DNA from: Desulfobacca acetoxidans DSM 11109 | GTDB taxonomy: Bacteria; Desulfobacterota; Desulfobaccia; Desulfobaccales; Desulfobaccaceae | Direction of reading: 5' to 3' | Assembly (NCBI RefSeq): GCF_000195295.1 | Contig: NC_015388.1 | Location: forward strand, 682,001-746,000 | DNA length: 64,000 nucleotides | Part shown: in pieces, positions 1 through 8,617 of the stretch | Position numbering within the stretch: position 1 is the stretch's first letter | Layout of the letters: every line of letters begins with the position of its first letter | The notes under the pieces: generated by a model | Databases searched by the model: none | Seen by the model: the letters and a program-made list of their open reading frames with translations, nothing else | Told to the model about the DNA's origin: nothing | Position numbers and translations under genes: made by a program

Positions 1-91
1 GTAAAGGATTGTCCTGAGCGGAGGCTGCAGCTAACAGAAAGACAAACAACGATGAAAATACGAAAACTGCACATGATTTTATCCCAAACAT
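1..91 (-). CDS. Secreted protein, N-terminal fragment (runs off the left edge)
   Basis: Only the first 30 codons are in the window. Reading on the minus strand from the ATG at 89-91, the peptide starts MFGIKS, has a hydrophobic stretch of about 16 residues (phenylalanine, leucine and valine rich) and ends in an AAASA-QD cleavage site, a textbook Sec signal peptide. The ribosome site AAGGGG sits about 8 bases before the start. It lies 74 bases downstream of the NifB-like gene on the same strand, so it may be the last gene of the same operon. The mature protein is outside the window and its function cannot be stated. Confidence 0.7.
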   Translation of the reverse strand, partial: MFGIKSCAVFVFSSLFVFLLAAASAQDNPL

Positions 92-165
92 AATTTTATC
101 CCCTTTTGGTGTACTTGCAAGGTGGTCGAATGGTCCTTTTCCTATTGCCGAAGGCAGGAAAATAA

Positions 166-1041
166 TTACCCGAAGGATTCTTTCGTTTGTGTATCAGTCA
201 AGTCAAAAAGAGTATTATTCTGGTTAAGCAGTCCGACGGCGTCGGCTCGGCAGCGAACGCAGTGGGTCATTTGAGGAACAAACTTCCCGGCCTGCCAACG
301 AAGCTGCTGCACAAGGGCCGCTGATGGCGGCGGGATGTCGGCCAGCGGGGTCCCAGGTACCGGGATCAAAGGGATTAAATTCATGAGATCTACCCGATAG
401 TCGGCTAGCCGAGCTGCGGTCAATGAAATATCGGCGTCATTGATTCCTGGAATGATCACCGTATTTACTTTCACCCGGAGGCCTTTTCTTTTCAAGAGGG
501 AGATGGCCTGGAGTTGTAGCCGGGTTAATATGGTAACAGCCTCTGGGCCTTGAACAATACGGCCATGGTGGGAGATATAGTCGTAAATCCTGGTGCCGAT
601 GGCAGGTGTCAAGGTGTTGATGGTAACGGTAACGAAATTCACCCGCAGTCTGGACAAATAATCCACATAATCCGGCAGATTGAGGCCATTGGTGGAGACG
701 CAGAGGATGATATCAGGGTGGGCCGCGCGGATGCGAGCCAAGACCTCGAGGGTGACAGCCGGATTATGAAAAGCATCACCGGGACCAGCGATGCCTACTA
801 CTGAAATTGTAGGATGATTTTTTAGGATAAATTCAACATGGTCAATTGCTTCCTGTGGTGTGAGCAACTGGCTGGTCACGCCCGGGCGGCTTTCATTGGG
901 GCAATCGTATTTTCGGTCACAATAGCCGCACTGGATATTGCATCCCGCGGCCACCGGCAGGTGCAGGCGGCCGAAATAGTGGCGGGCATTAGCGTTAAAG
1001 CAAGGGTGTCTCAGGAGCTGGTCTGCCGTAGAATCGTTCAT
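166..1041 (-). CDS. NifB-like radical SAM protein
   Basis: A 291-residue radical SAM enzyme of the NifB family. The N-terminal HPCFN...ARH segment is followed by the SAM cluster motif CNIQCGYC (Cys34, 38, 41) and then RKYDCPNESRPGV, which is diagnostic of NifB. GIAGPGDAF and the C-terminal CVRCRADAVGLL segment also match NifB. NifB joins two 4Fe-4S clusters and a SAM-derived carbide into the nitrogenase cofactor precursor. This protein stops at the radical SAM part and has no NifX-like C-terminal domain. The ATG at 1041 was chosen because it overlaps the stop of the NapH-like gene by 4 bases, although the frame is open further upstream. No nif structural genes are in view, and the neighbours suggest a metal or cofactor role other than classical nitrogenase. 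Confidence 0.82.
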   Translation of the reverse strand: MNDSTADQLLRHPCFNANARHYFGRLHLPVAAGCNIQCGYCDRKYDCPNESRPGVTSQLLTPQEAIDHVEFILKNHPTISVVGIAGPGDAFHNPAVTLEVLARIRAAHPDIILCVSTNGLNLPDYVDYLSRLRVNFVTVTINTLTPAIGTRIYDYISHHGRIVQGPEAVTILTRLQLQAISLLKRKGLRVKVNTVIIPGINDADISLTAARLADYRVDLMNLIPLIPVPGTPLADIPPPSAALVQQLRWQAGKFVPQMTHCVRCRADAVGLLNQNNTLFDLTDTQTKESFG

Positions 1042-1832
1042 GGGGCTTGTTTCCTGCGGCCGATCTTGATGGCATCCCGGGGACAGGAATTCAGGCAATC
1101 GCCGCAGTTGGTACAGTTCGCTTCGCCCGGCAGGGTTTCCATATAACAGACCTCCCGACACCGGCCGCATAAGTTGCAGCGCCGGGTTTTATACACTTTA
1201 AACAGAGAGAAAGGCTTGATAACCTCCAAGAGGCCCCCCGTAGGGCAGACGTAGCGGCACCAGGCATTGGTTAACACCAGACCCAGGACCAAAAAGCTGA
1301 GAACGAAGGCGGTGCGAACTAGCCATGACAGGTCGGCGTGTTCGAAGGTCAGCCCGATGGAGGGGAAAAATCCGCCCACCCGGATGGGTATGTCTGACCT
1401 GGGCTGACCCAAGCCGAAATAGAGATAGAGACAGATGACGATAGCCAGATACTTTCCGTAAGGGGCGACTTTTTCCCAAAGACCGTTAGCTTGCGTGCGG
1501 TAGTTCGACAGCAGGCCGAAGAGTTGGGTGACCAGGCCGCCTGGACAAGCCCAGCCGCAAAAGGCCCGGCCGAAAATTAGGGCCGAAACCGGCAGCAGCA
1601 GCCAGAAACCCCAAAACATGGAAAAGATAGCCCCGTGGCAGGTGATGACCGGACAGTTTTGACAGCTTACGTAAGGAACTAAAAAAGGACAACGGAAGAT
1701 GCCATAAAAGGACCATTGGCCTAAGATCCCTAAAAAAACCACCTGGCTTAACCGCCGCCAGATTGTCAGCCTGGTTCCGGGGATGGCGCGGGTCTGAGGG
1801 GAGGAGGGCGCCGCGGTTATCGCTTCAGACAT
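1038..1832 (-). CDS. NapH-like membrane polyferredoxin
   Basis: A 264-residue inner-membrane protein with about five hydrophobic segments and two cysteine-proline motifs, FCGWACPGG (near residue 90) and WCRYVCPTGG (near 195), typical of NapH/CcoG/RdxA-type proteins. At the C terminus two ferredoxin-type 4Fe-4S motifs follow (CNLCGRCREVC and CTNCGDCLNSCP, residues about 218-252). Such proteins pass electrons across or out of the membrane. The gene overlaps the binding-protein gene by 8 bases and the radical SAM gene by 4, so the three are probably translated together. It may supply electrons to the NifB-like enzyme or to a periplasmic reductase; that is inference. Confidence 0.82.
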   Translation of the reverse strand: MSEAITAAPSSPQTRAIPGTRLTIWRRLSQVVFLGILGQWSFYGIFRCPFLVPYVSCQNCPVITCHGAIFSMFWGFWLLLPVSALIFGRAFCGWACPGGLVTQLFGLLSNYRTQANGLWEKVAPYGKYLAIVICLYLYFGLGQPRSDIPIRVGGFFPSIGLTFEHADLSWLVRTAFVLSFLVLGLVLTNAWCRYVCPTGGLLEVIKPFSLFKVYKTRRCNLCGRCREVCYMETLPGEANCTNCGDCLNSCPRDAIKIGRRKQAP

Positions 1833-2682
1833 CTTTCACTCCTAATTTTTCGGTTAATTCTTGTCCCTGGGCTGATATGGCGGGAATAAACCCGAATTTT
1901 TCAAAAAAAGCCTGACCAACAGGAGAGGTAATGTAATCGACGTAATCATCGGCCAGGGTCCGGTCTTTGGCAGACTGCATGACGCCCACGGTGAAAGTCA
2001 GGGGACCGGGAGGGAACAATCTGTCGGGAATAGGAATGACTTCCACTTTGTTGGCAAAACGGGGTATTTTGGTCAGGCGAAATTCTACTACCGAGGCGTC
2101 ACCCCTGCCAGTGATGATGTCCTCTAGAGTTCGTTGAACGCAAGTTCCCAAAACAACGGCATTTTTCCGAACAGCCTCATATAAACCGGCTTTTTTCAGG
2201 ATGAGATCGGCGGCCTTGCCACCGGGTGGGGAGGCGTCTGGAGCCAATACAACTTTAATACCCGGACGGGCAAGGTCTTTCAATTCCCGGATGCCGGCCG
2301 GGTTGCCTAAAGGGGTTACCACAACATACGAGGTGAAGCACAGGGGTTTGAAATAAACCATTTTGCCGGTCTGACGGAGTTTTTGGGACAGGCTCAGGAC
2401 TCGGCCGCAAAAAACCTCGGTTTGAGCACTGCCCAGGAGCGATTTCCCTAACGCTGCCGCAAAGGCGCCGGTGTAGGATATTTTGACCCCGGTGCGTTGT
2501 TCATATAGCTCATGAGCTGGCATCATGGCCTCGGCCAGCCCACCGCAAGACCAGACCTGAAGGTCGGTTTGGGAAAACTGCCGGGTCTGGGCCGAGGTGA
2601 AAGGAACTGCGACTCCGGCCAGCGTGAGAGCGGCCGTTTTTAAAAAATCCCGTCGTTTCCAACCATCGTGGTGTTGCTCCAT
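1825..2682 (-). CDS. Tat-exported ModA-like substrate-binding protein
   Basis: A 285-residue periplasmic solute-binding protein. The N terminus carries a twin-arginine signal (KRRDFLK near residue 9, followed by a hydrophobic segment ending near SAQT). The mature part has the two-lobe layout of molybdate/tungstate-type proteins: an N-terminal strand ending in SCGGLAEAM, a hinge-like VVVTPLGNPAG segment, and a C-terminal YITSPVGQAFFEKFGF motif typical of ModA-like proteins. The ATG at 2682 follows a good AAGGA site; the frame stays open 14 codons further but without a better start. No permease or ATPase gene is adjacent, which is unusual for a transporter component, so it may serve as a carrier or chaperone for the downstream redox genes. 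Confidence 0.75.
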   Translation of the reverse strand: MEQHHDGWKRRDFLKTAALTLAGVAVPFTSAQTRQFSQTDLQVWSCGGLAEAMMPAHELYEQRTGVKISYTGAFAAALGKSLLGSAQTEVFCGRVLSLSQKLRQTGKMVYFKPLCFTSYVVVTPLGNPAGIRELKDLARPGIKVVLAPDASPPGGKAADLILKKAGLYEAVRKNAVVLGTCVQRTLEDIITGRGDASVVEFRLTKIPRFANKVEVIPIPDRLFPPGPLTFTVGVMQSAKDRTLADDYVDYITSPVGQAFFEKFGFIPAISAQGQELTEKLGVKDV

Positions 2683-3234
2683 AAAAATTTTCCTTCCGCA
2701 ATAATGGCTGTTGCAAGTCAGCAAGGCTTTAAGATCATACAGTCGCAGAGATACAAACGACCAAGAAGGTTAAGGTAATGACAATAATGACACGCAATTT
2801 TTCAGGTACCTGTCGGCTTTGGATTCCCTCGTTTCAATTAGGCCTCATTTGGGATAAAAAGAAAGATGCGGCAGCACCAAAAGCAAGGAGTGCCTGCTCC
2901 CAAGGCAGAAATGGGGCAAACTCAAGCAGTAACGAAGGATAATATCAACAGACTCCCTGATAATGTAATCACTATAATCTAGATATTATTAATATGTCAA
3001 ATCGCTAATATCTATAGCAAGTTGAAGATATATAGATAAATCCTGGATGGTTAGCTACGGATACATACCATATTTATTTAGACGGGAGGGGAACTAGCAG
3101 TCAGAGGCGTGTTTGTTCTGCTCGGAACAAGTCGTGGGCAAGGTTTAAAGAGGTCTGGAGGCCTGTGACGGCAAAGGGCAAAAAATAAATTAGGACGGCA
3201 GAGGATAGAGAAAAGTATCAGTTGTTAGATTCTT
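2683..3234. other. Intergenic region with paired inverted repeats
   Basis: No convincing gene. The region is AT-rich around 2940-3060 and should contain the promoter of the minus-strand operon starting at 2682. The nine-base arm TAGATATTA (2980-2988) is the exact reverse complement of TAATATCTA (3006-3014), 17 bases away. The right arm lies inside a second imperfect palindrome with GCTA...TAGC ends (3004-3018). These may be operator half-sites. No known riboswitch was recognised. Confidence 0.35.
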
Positions 3235-3329
3235 TGGCGGAAGTGCATGGGAATCGAACCCACCCATCGCCTCGCGACGATACACCGGATTTGAAGTCCG
3301 GGGGCCCCACCAGTGAGCCTTGCACTTCC
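3235..3329 (-). tRNA. selC: tRNA-Sec (anticodon TCA)
   Basis: Read on the minus strand, an 8-base acceptor arm GGAAGTGC pairs with GCACTTCC, followed by G73 and an encoded CCA. The anticodon loop CTTCAAA carries TCA, which reads UGA. The extra arm is long, as expected for tRNA-Sec. The whole gene is 95 nucleotides with CCA. Its presence means the organism can insert selenocysteine. SelA, SelB and SelD are not in this window and no clear selenoprotein was found here. Confidence 0.95.
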
Positions 3330-3364
3330 ATGCTGTTTTTGTCGCTTAGGTGCGAGACGTTTTT

Positions 3365-3392
3365 AGTATAACAATAACCCCGGTATTGGCAA
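3365..3392 (-). promoter_or_regulatory. Promoter of the tRNA-Sec gene
   Basis: On the minus strand TTGCCA (3387-3392) and TATACT (3365-3370) are separated by 16 bases. Transcription would start near 3358, about 29 bases before the mature 5' end at 3329, so the promoter fits the tRNA well. Confidence 0.6.
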
Positions 3393-3665
3393 ATCCTTTT
3401 CCTAAGAGAATACTATTCAATGCCTATCGGCCAGCCGCGCCCCATGAAAATGGTTTACCGGTAGCCTAGGCCTCCTGGCCTGTGCATCAGCGCGCCAACT
3501 GGGAAGACTGCATCACCATCTTTCATGCAAGTTTTGACCGATTGAGGGTTGCTATCGCAGGGGTTGGTCTCAGACCCACTCCACGCAAAACTTATTTTCT
3601 TGGTAATAAAGAGATCTGACCGAAAGTTGGCGCGACAGGCCGGATGCTGATGACTGAGCGCCTGT
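3393..3665. other. Intergenic region between tonB and the tRNA-Sec promoter
   Basis: No gene or recognised RNA. A short hairpin with CCAT/ATGG arms lies near 3443-3454 and there are scattered GC-rich patches, but no conserved riboswitch core could be established. The region would also hold the 3' end of the tonB transcript; no T-run terminator was seen. Confidence 0.3.
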
Positions 3666-4472
3666 TTAACTGCTTTGCAGGCGGAAGGACAATGGTACTT
3701 CGATGCGCAGGCTGGATTTTTGCAGTTCGGCGGGAATCGGGGGGAATTTGCCGACTCGGGAGACAGTCTCGGTGGCGCCTTGATCCAGGAGATTATGACC
3801 TGAGGACCGGGCTACGGACACGCTGGCGATCCCGCCGTCGGCGGAGATATTAAAGCGGAGCACCACCACGCCCTCTTCATTCCGCCGCCGGGCCATGGGG
3901 GGATAAACTTTATATTTTTCCAACAGGCTGCGCACCTTGTGCAAATAGCCCTGCAAGGCAGTGCCGGATCCGGAGCCCCGGCCGGTGCCCGAGCCGCTGC
4001 CGGAACCGCCTCGACCGGCGCCGCTGCCCGAACCGGAGCCGCCCCTGCCGCGATACGATCCTGCACTGGCGCCACTCGCTGCTGAGGCACTTGAGGAACC
4101 GACATTGGGGTAAGGCAGCGAGGGGACCGGGCGGGACATGGCCAGGGGTTTGGGAATGGATTCCGGTTCGGGAGTTGCCTTTTTAGGCGGTTTGCAGACC
4201 GGTTTTTTTTCAGGCGGTTTCGGTTTAATCGGTTGAGGCTCAGGTTGGGGCGGTTTGGGGGCACTGGTGGGCGCGCCGCCACCGCCGCCTTCAGGTTTGG
4301 GTTCTAATCTCGTCAGACAGATAGGTTCCACCTGTACAACCCGTTTGGCTGGCGGGAGGGCCAATGGTGCGGCTAATATGACGAAGAGAGCCAGACCATG
4401 CATCACCAGGGAGGCCAGCACCGCCGGTCCCCAGTGTTTTACCTGCTCGGCAATATAAACCCTGTCCAGCAC
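3666..4472 (-). CDS. tonB: TonB energy-transducing protein
   Basis: A 268-residue TonB/TolA-type protein. Near the N terminus there is one membrane anchor (VLASLVMHGLALFVILAAP). A long proline/lysine/glutamate linker follows, then an unusually glycine-serine-rich spacer with repeated GSGSG units. The C-terminal domain contains YPPMARRRNEEGVVVLRF, which matches the TonB fold. It carries proton-motive energy to outer-membrane receptors. The GTG at 4472 was chosen because AAAGGA lies 7 bases before it and it sits 11 bases after the exbD stop; the open frame extends upstream into exbD. It closes the exbB-exbD-tonB unit that would power the B12 receptor of this locus. Confidence 0.88.
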   Translation of the reverse strand: MLDRVYIAEQVKHWGPAVLASLVMHGLALFVILAAPLALPPAKRVVQVEPICLTRLEPKPEGGGGGAPTSAPKPPQPEPQPIKPKPPEKKPVCKPPKKATPEPESIPKPLAMSRPVPSLPYPNVGSSSASAASGASAGSYRGRGGSGSGSGAGRGGSGSGSGTGRGSGSGTALQGYLHKVRSLLEKYKVYPPMARRRNEEGVVVLRFNISADGGIASVSVARSSGHNLLDQGATETVSRVGKFPPIPAELQKSSLRIEVPLSFRLQSS

Positions 4473-4483
4473 TGCGTTTTCCT

Positions 4484-4879
4484 TTAGGGCTGATCCACTT
4501 CGATGCCGATGCGCTGCACTTGGAGGCACTTAAGCCGGTCGATCACTTCGATGAGGCGTCCATGCCGGGTGTGTTTGTCGGCGGCAATGACGGCTTGGGG
4601 TTCTTTGCCCTGCACCTGTGCGGTGAAAATCTGGTTGAAGTCGTTGTCTTGGTTGACCTTTATACCATTGATGGCGATCCGACCCTCCTGGTCAATACTG
4701 ATGATGACGACCGCCTTTTCCAGCCTGTCGGCCTGGGTGGCCTGGGGGAGGCAGATGGAAAAGGTGCGAGGCATCATCACCGTCGCTGTCAGGAGAAAGA
4801 TGATGAGAATGACCAAGACAATATCGACAAAAGGGGTCATATTGATCTCGGTGATGGGACCGTGCCGGTGCAGCTTCAC
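4484..4879 (-). CDS. exbD: ExbD/TolR biopolymer transport protein
   Basis: A 131-residue inner-membrane protein with the ExbD start signature ITEINMTPFVDIVLVILIIF, which includes the conserved aspartate in the single membrane helix used for proton passage. A periplasmic domain of about 85 residues follows. It works with ExbB to energise TonB. The start overlaps the exbB stop by 4 bases, giving translational coupling, and tonB follows after 11 bases. ExbD is favoured over TolR because a tonB gene follows and there is no tol-pal context. Confidence 0.92.
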   Translation of the reverse strand: MKLHRHGPITEINMTPFVDIVLVILIIFLLTATVMMPRTFSICLPQATQADRLEKAVVIISIDQEGRIAINGIKVNQDNDFNQIFTAQVQGKEPQAVIAADKHTRHGRLIEVIDRLKCLQVQRIGIEVDQP

Positions 4880-5550
4880 CGCAGTCCCCCGGCTTTGCGA
4901 GATGTCAAAGGAGTTTCTAACTCTTGTGGTTGGCGGCTTAAGCTGGCCAACAGCAGCCGCCCCAAACGCTGCGAGCGTTCCAAAACGATATGGAGGCGGC
5001 GATGGTAAAAGTTATACATCACTACTGCCGGGATGGCTACCAGTAAACCTACGGCAGTGGCTACCAGGGCCTCGGCGATACCGGCCATGACCGCCGGGCC
5101 GCCCCCGCCCTCGGTCAGGGCCAGGTCTTTGAAGGCGTGGATGATGCCCAACACCGTGCCGAATAAGCCGATAAAGGGGGCGTTGGCGCCGAGAGTACCG
5201 AGAAAATTCAGCCCCTTTTCCATCAGCAGGCCAGCCTTGATGCGCTCGGCCTCCATGGATTCATTCGCCGCTTCTTTCCCTTCCGAAACCTGACCCAAGC
5301 CTGCCAGGAGAATCTGCGGTTCCATTGCGGTTGAATTTTCACACAATGCTGTGGCCTGCCGCCAGTTTTGAGTTTGGAGCAAAGGGGTTAATTCATCGAC
5401 AAAGGCCTGATCGTTAAAGCGGCAGCGATAGAACATCAGCCCCCGTTCAACCATGATTATCACAGAGATAATGCTCAAGACCACCAAAAGCCAGAGTACC
5501 CAGGTGCCGCCTCCCAGTGCCAAATTAAGCATACTTTTAGTAATATCCAT
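4876..5550 (-). CDS. exbB: ExbB/TolQ/MotA-type proton channel
   Basis: A 224-residue membrane protein of the MotA/TolQ/ExbB family. It has an N-terminal membrane helix ([19 protein letters not shown]), a cytoplasmic loop, and two more helices with the family pattern [21 protein letters not shown] and [21 protein letters not shown]. It forms the proton channel that drives TonB. The ATG at 5550 follows a GGGGGA site closely; an in-frame ATG at 5607 has no ribosome site and would add a polar stretch before the first helix. The T/G-rich run just upstream is unusual. It is first in exbB-exbD-tonB. Confidence 0.9.
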   Translation of the reverse strand: MDITKSMLNLALGGGTWVLWLLVVLSIISVIIMVERGLMFYRCRFNDQAFVDELTPLLQTQNWRQATALCENSTAMEPQILLAGLGQVSEGKEAANESMEAERIKAGLLMEKGLNFLGTLGANAPFIGLFGTVLGIIHAFKDLALTEGGGGPAVMAGIAEALVATAVGLLVAIPAVVMYNFYHRRLHIVLERSQRLGRLLLASLSRQPQELETPLTSRKAGGLR

Positions 5551-5844
5551 TGATCCCCCAAAAAAAAAGCCACGAGGAAATCGTCCCGAATGGACAACAG
5601 CCTTCATGGCTAAAATGGACGTGCGATTGCGGTAAACCTGTCTGCTGGAAATTCATTTTCCGATTACTTTGGTAAATTATCACATGACCCCGGAGAAATC
5701 AAGTTATCAGTGATGATTAATCAAGAGCCAGATAAGTTCTCATAATTTTCAACATGGGGGAGGCAGTGGCGATTGCGCCTGAGGTGAAACTGGCCGCCGC
5801 CTTTCCCTGATAATGAATCTGATATAGGCTAACATCTGCATTTA

Positions 5845-6711
5845 TCATTGATTTTCGATCTTCTGGGGGAAAGGTGAAGCGTTTCTGCTTTTAATTTGAC
5901 TTACACCCTGTAAATTCTCCTGGATAAACCGCCCGGGAACCAGGGTTACCTGGGGCCGGTGCATGAGGGGATTTTCACCTACCAAGAGAATGCACCCATA
6001 AATCTGTTCCAACTGTTCATAGGTAAGGACAGTGGAGGGGCATCCCTGGCTGGCAACCCGTCCTTTATGCAGCAACAGGAGGGTATCGCCATACATCGCT
6101 GCCAGGTTTAGATCATGAGAGATCATAATAATCGTGAAACCACGTTCTTTTTTCAGTTTTTCCATCAGGTCCATGATATGCACCTGATGGGCCAGATCCA
6201 GGGAGGCGGTAGGTTCGTCCAGGATAATGATCTGCGGTTGCTGGCAGATGGCTCGGGCGATGACGACCCGCTGCAATTCTCCACCGCTCAATTGGTTGAG
6301 CCGGCGTTTGGCCAGGTGTGTGACATTAGTGGCCTCCATGGCCTCGGCGGCAATTCTTAGATCCCGGTTTGTTTCCAGGCCGGCCAGGGACAGGTGGGGA
6401 GAGCGGCCCATGAGTACTACTTCGGTGACGGAAAATGGCGCCTCAATGGGAGAATATTGGGGAACTACCGCCACCTGGCGCGCCAGGGATTTTCTTGAAT
6501 AGCTGGCCAGCGGGCGGCCGAGAATCTCCACCTTGCCGCCTAGCGGCCGGATTATCCCGGCCAGGGTTTTGGCAAGAGTCGTTTTTCCGGAGCTGTTAGG
6601 ACCGATGACGATGAAAAAAGACCCAGTGGCTACCTCAAAGGAGAGGTCATGGAGGATGGGGCGGTCGCCGTAGCCTACGAAAACCTGTTCAAGACAAACG
6701 GCTGGGTTCAT
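5845..6711 (-). CDS. btuD: ABC transporter ATPase for cobalamin (BtuD-like)
   Basis: A 288-residue ATPase of the FecE/BtuD class. Walker A GPNSSGKTT lies near residue 40, the signature LSGGELQR near 140, and Walker B IIILDEP near 160, followed by the switch histidine in MISHDLN. The start ATG overlaps the permease stop by 4 bases. FecCD-type transporters carry iron-siderophores, heme or B12. B12 is favoured by the neighbouring CbiZ fusion and cobalamin riboswitch. The last 40 or so residues after the ATPase core look unstructured. Confidence 0.88.
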   Translation of the reverse strand: MNPAVCLEQVFVGYGDRPILHDLSFEVATGSFFIVIGPNSSGKTTLAKTLAGIIRPLGGKVEILGRPLASYSRKSLARQVAVVPQYSPIEAPFSVTEVVLMGRSPHLSLAGLETNRDLRIAAEAMEATNVTHLAKRRLNQLSGGELQRVVIARAICQQPQIIILDEPTASLDLAHQVHIMDLMEKLKKERGFTIIMISHDLNLAAMYGDTLLLLHKGRVASQGCPSTVLTYEQLEQIYGCILLVGENPLMHRPQVTLVPGRFIQENLQGVSQIKSRNASPFPQKIENQ

Positions 6712-7718
6712 AACCGAGACCTCTGCAGCAGAAAGATAAAGAGCGGGGCGCCGATGAGAGCCGTTATCACCCCCACCGGCAGTTCTCCCTGAGAGGGCAG
6801 GACGCGTGCCATCAGGTCGCACCAGACTAGGTAGGCGCCTCCACCCAAAATGCAAGCCGGAACCAGGACCCGATGCTCCGGCCCCAACCAGAGGCGCAGG
6901 AGATGGGGGACAACCAGGCCGACGAACCCGACCAGGCCGGATTGGCAGACCGTAGCGCTCAGCATCAGGGAAGTCACCCCGAGCAGGATATAGGTCACCG
7001 TAGTTACGGCCAGCCCGAGATAACTGGCCTGTTCCTCGCCCATGGAGAGGAGGTTGAGGGGGCGGGCGAGGATAAAAATAATCAGGTGGCAGGGCGGCAA
7101 TAGAATCGCCAGGGCCAGGATCTGCTGCGGTAGGGCCACTGACAGGTCTCCCATAAGCCAATGCAGGATGTTGTGCAGGCGGGAGTCCTGAGTAATGGTG
7201 ACGAAAAACAGGATGAGGGCGGTGCATAAGGCGTTGACCATAACCCCCGAAAGCAGCAGGGCGTCCTTACCCCCGCCGGTCTGCCGGGGGGTAAGGAAGA
7301 TGACTACCGCCATGACCCCCATGCTGCCTAAAAAGGCCAGGACGGCTACACCCGGAAACGGCGCCAAACCCAAAAGGATGCCGATGATGGCTCCAACCGC
7401 GGCGCCTCCGGAGATGCCCAGGATATACGGTTCTGCCAGAGGATTGTGCAGCAGGGCTTGGAAGACCAGCCCGCCCAGAGACAGCGTTCCCCCTACCAGA
7501 GCAGCCAAGACCACCCGCGGAAACCGGATCTGCCACAGAATCGTAGGGAGGATGTCATCCGTAGGGCTGAATCCGATCAAAGCCAACAAAGATTGACGCC
7601 AATCGGCCTGGGATGACCCCCAGAGAAGACCGGCCAACAGGCTCAAGACCAGCACCAGACCTAAGAGAGCGCTCACGAGCAACAGCCGGCGCAGAAGATG
7701 AGGTTGGGAAAGGATCAT
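6708..7718 (-). CDS. btuC: FecCD-family permease (BtuC-like)
   Basis: A 336-residue integral membrane protein with about ten hydrophobic segments, typical of BtuC/FecCD permeases. Family motifs include PRVVLAALVGGTLSLGG near residue 50, PLAEPYILGISGGAAVGA near 95, and GFVGLVVPHLLRL near 265. It forms the inner-membrane channel for the substrate delivered by BtuF. It is coupled by 4-base overlaps to both btuF (upstream) and btuD (downstream). Cobalamin specificity is inferred from context. Confidence 0.88.
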   Translation of the reverse strand: MILSQPHLLRRLLLVSALLGLVLVLSLLAGLLWGSSQADWRQSLLALIGFSPTDDILPTILWQIRFPRVVLAALVGGTLSLGGLVFQALLHNPLAEPYILGISGGAAVGAIIGILLGLAPFPGVAVLAFLGSMGVMAVVIFLTPRQTGGGKDALLLSGVMVNALCTALILFFVTITQDSRLHNILHWLMGDLSVALPQQILALAILLPPCHLIIFILARPLNLLSMGEEQASYLGLAVTTVTYILLGVTSLMLSATVCQSGLVGFVGLVVPHLLRLWLGPEHRVLVPACILGGGAYLVWCDLMARVLPSQGELPVGVITALIGAPLFIFLLQRSRL

Positions 7719-8617
7719 TGCAACCCTCCGGCCAGCTCAGGGTGCAGCAGCCCGAATAACGCCTCCAGGCCAGCAAAGATACGGGGCGAAGGGCGATCGA
7801 CGATATCGGAGTCCACCAAATAGATGCGGTTGTCCCGGGCGGCCGGAAGCGTCGACCACTGATGCCAGAAGGCTTTGACCCGCTCGAAAATTTCCCCCCG
7901 AGTCATAGAGGTAATAATGATCACTTCCGGTTGCAGCGCCAATACCTGTTCTTGAGAGAAGCGGGGATAAGGAACTTTGCCGGCGGTCAGGTTTACCCCT
8001 CCCGCGGTGGTAATCAGTTCATCGAGAAAGGTATGAGAACCGGCAGAGACAATGGGAGAGATGCCGATCTGCAAAAATACCCGAGGACAGTGAACACTGC
8101 GGCCTACGAGGGAAATGATGTGCTGGCGTCTCTGAAAAAGGTCTTTTGCCAGGGTCTCGGCCTGATCCCCGGCGTTTAACAGATGACCGATCTCGTGCAC
8201 GGTAGCAATTACCCCCTCGAGATTGCGGGGGTCAACCGCATAAACCGGGATGCCCAGACTCTCCAGCCACTCCACCCGATGGCGGGGATTGCCGTCTTTG
8301 ATGGCCAGGCAGAGGTCGGGCCGCAAGGCGACGATGCGCTCGACGTCGGGACTGATGTACGAACCTACTTTGGGCAGGTTCTCCGCCGCCGCCGGATAGT
8401 TGCTGAATTGTTCGACGCCAACGAGCCGATGTTCCTGGTTCAGGGCGAAGACGATTTCGGTGAGGCTGGCAGCCAGGGTAACGAGGCGCTGAGGATTTTC
8501 TGGAATTTTTACCTCCCGCCCCAACTGGTCGCTCACGGTGCGGGCAAATGCCGGGGGAGGCAGGAGCGCAAAATACAGCACCAGACAAACAGTGTAAATA
8601 ACCTTTATGATTGTCAT
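7715..8617 (-). CDS. btuF: Cobalamin-type periplasmic binding protein (BtuF-like)
   Basis: About 300 residues with a clear Sec signal peptide (hydrophobic segment ending PPPAFA-RTVSD). The fold is the helical-backbone class III binding protein: PQRLVTLAASLTEIVFAL, GVEQFSNYPA, then LQPEVIII near residue 225. These are typical of BtuF/FepB proteins. The ATG at 8617 gives a compact signal peptide; a TTG at 8650 is possible and neither has a clear ribosome site. It heads a btuF-btuC-btuD unit. A second BtuF domain is encoded in the BtuF-CbiZ fusion just upstream, so the locus has two binding proteins. Confidence 0.85.
   Translation of the reverse strand: MTIIKVIYTVCLVLYFALLPPPAFARTVSDQLGREVKIPENPQRLVTLAASLTEIVFALNQEHRLVGVEQFSNYPAAAENLPKVGSYISPDVERIVALRPDLCLAIKDGNPRHRVEWLESLGIPVYAVDPRNLEGVIATVHEIGHLLNAGDQAETLAKDLFQRRQHIISLVGRSVHCPRVFLQIGISPIVSAGSHTFLDELITTAGGVNLTAGKVPYPRFSQEQVLALQPEVIIITSMTRGEIFERVKAFWHQWSTLPAARDNRIYLVDSDIVDRPSPRIFAGLEALFGLLHPELAGGLQ

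Noticed and set aside
166-1041. Calling the radical SAM gene a nitrogenase nifB
   Set aside because: Motifs are NifB-like, but no nif structural genes are in view, so only a NifB-like label is justified.
3150-3175. TGGAGGCCTGTGA also occurs near 53075, each time downstream of a tRNA
   Set aside because: Only 13 bases match and flanks differ; probably coincidence.
3400-3470. GGTAAACCA...GGGGCGC resembles part of a GEMM-type riboswitch on the minus strand
   Set aside because: The second helix and the rest of the consensus do not fit, and the stretch is not in front of a gene it would control.
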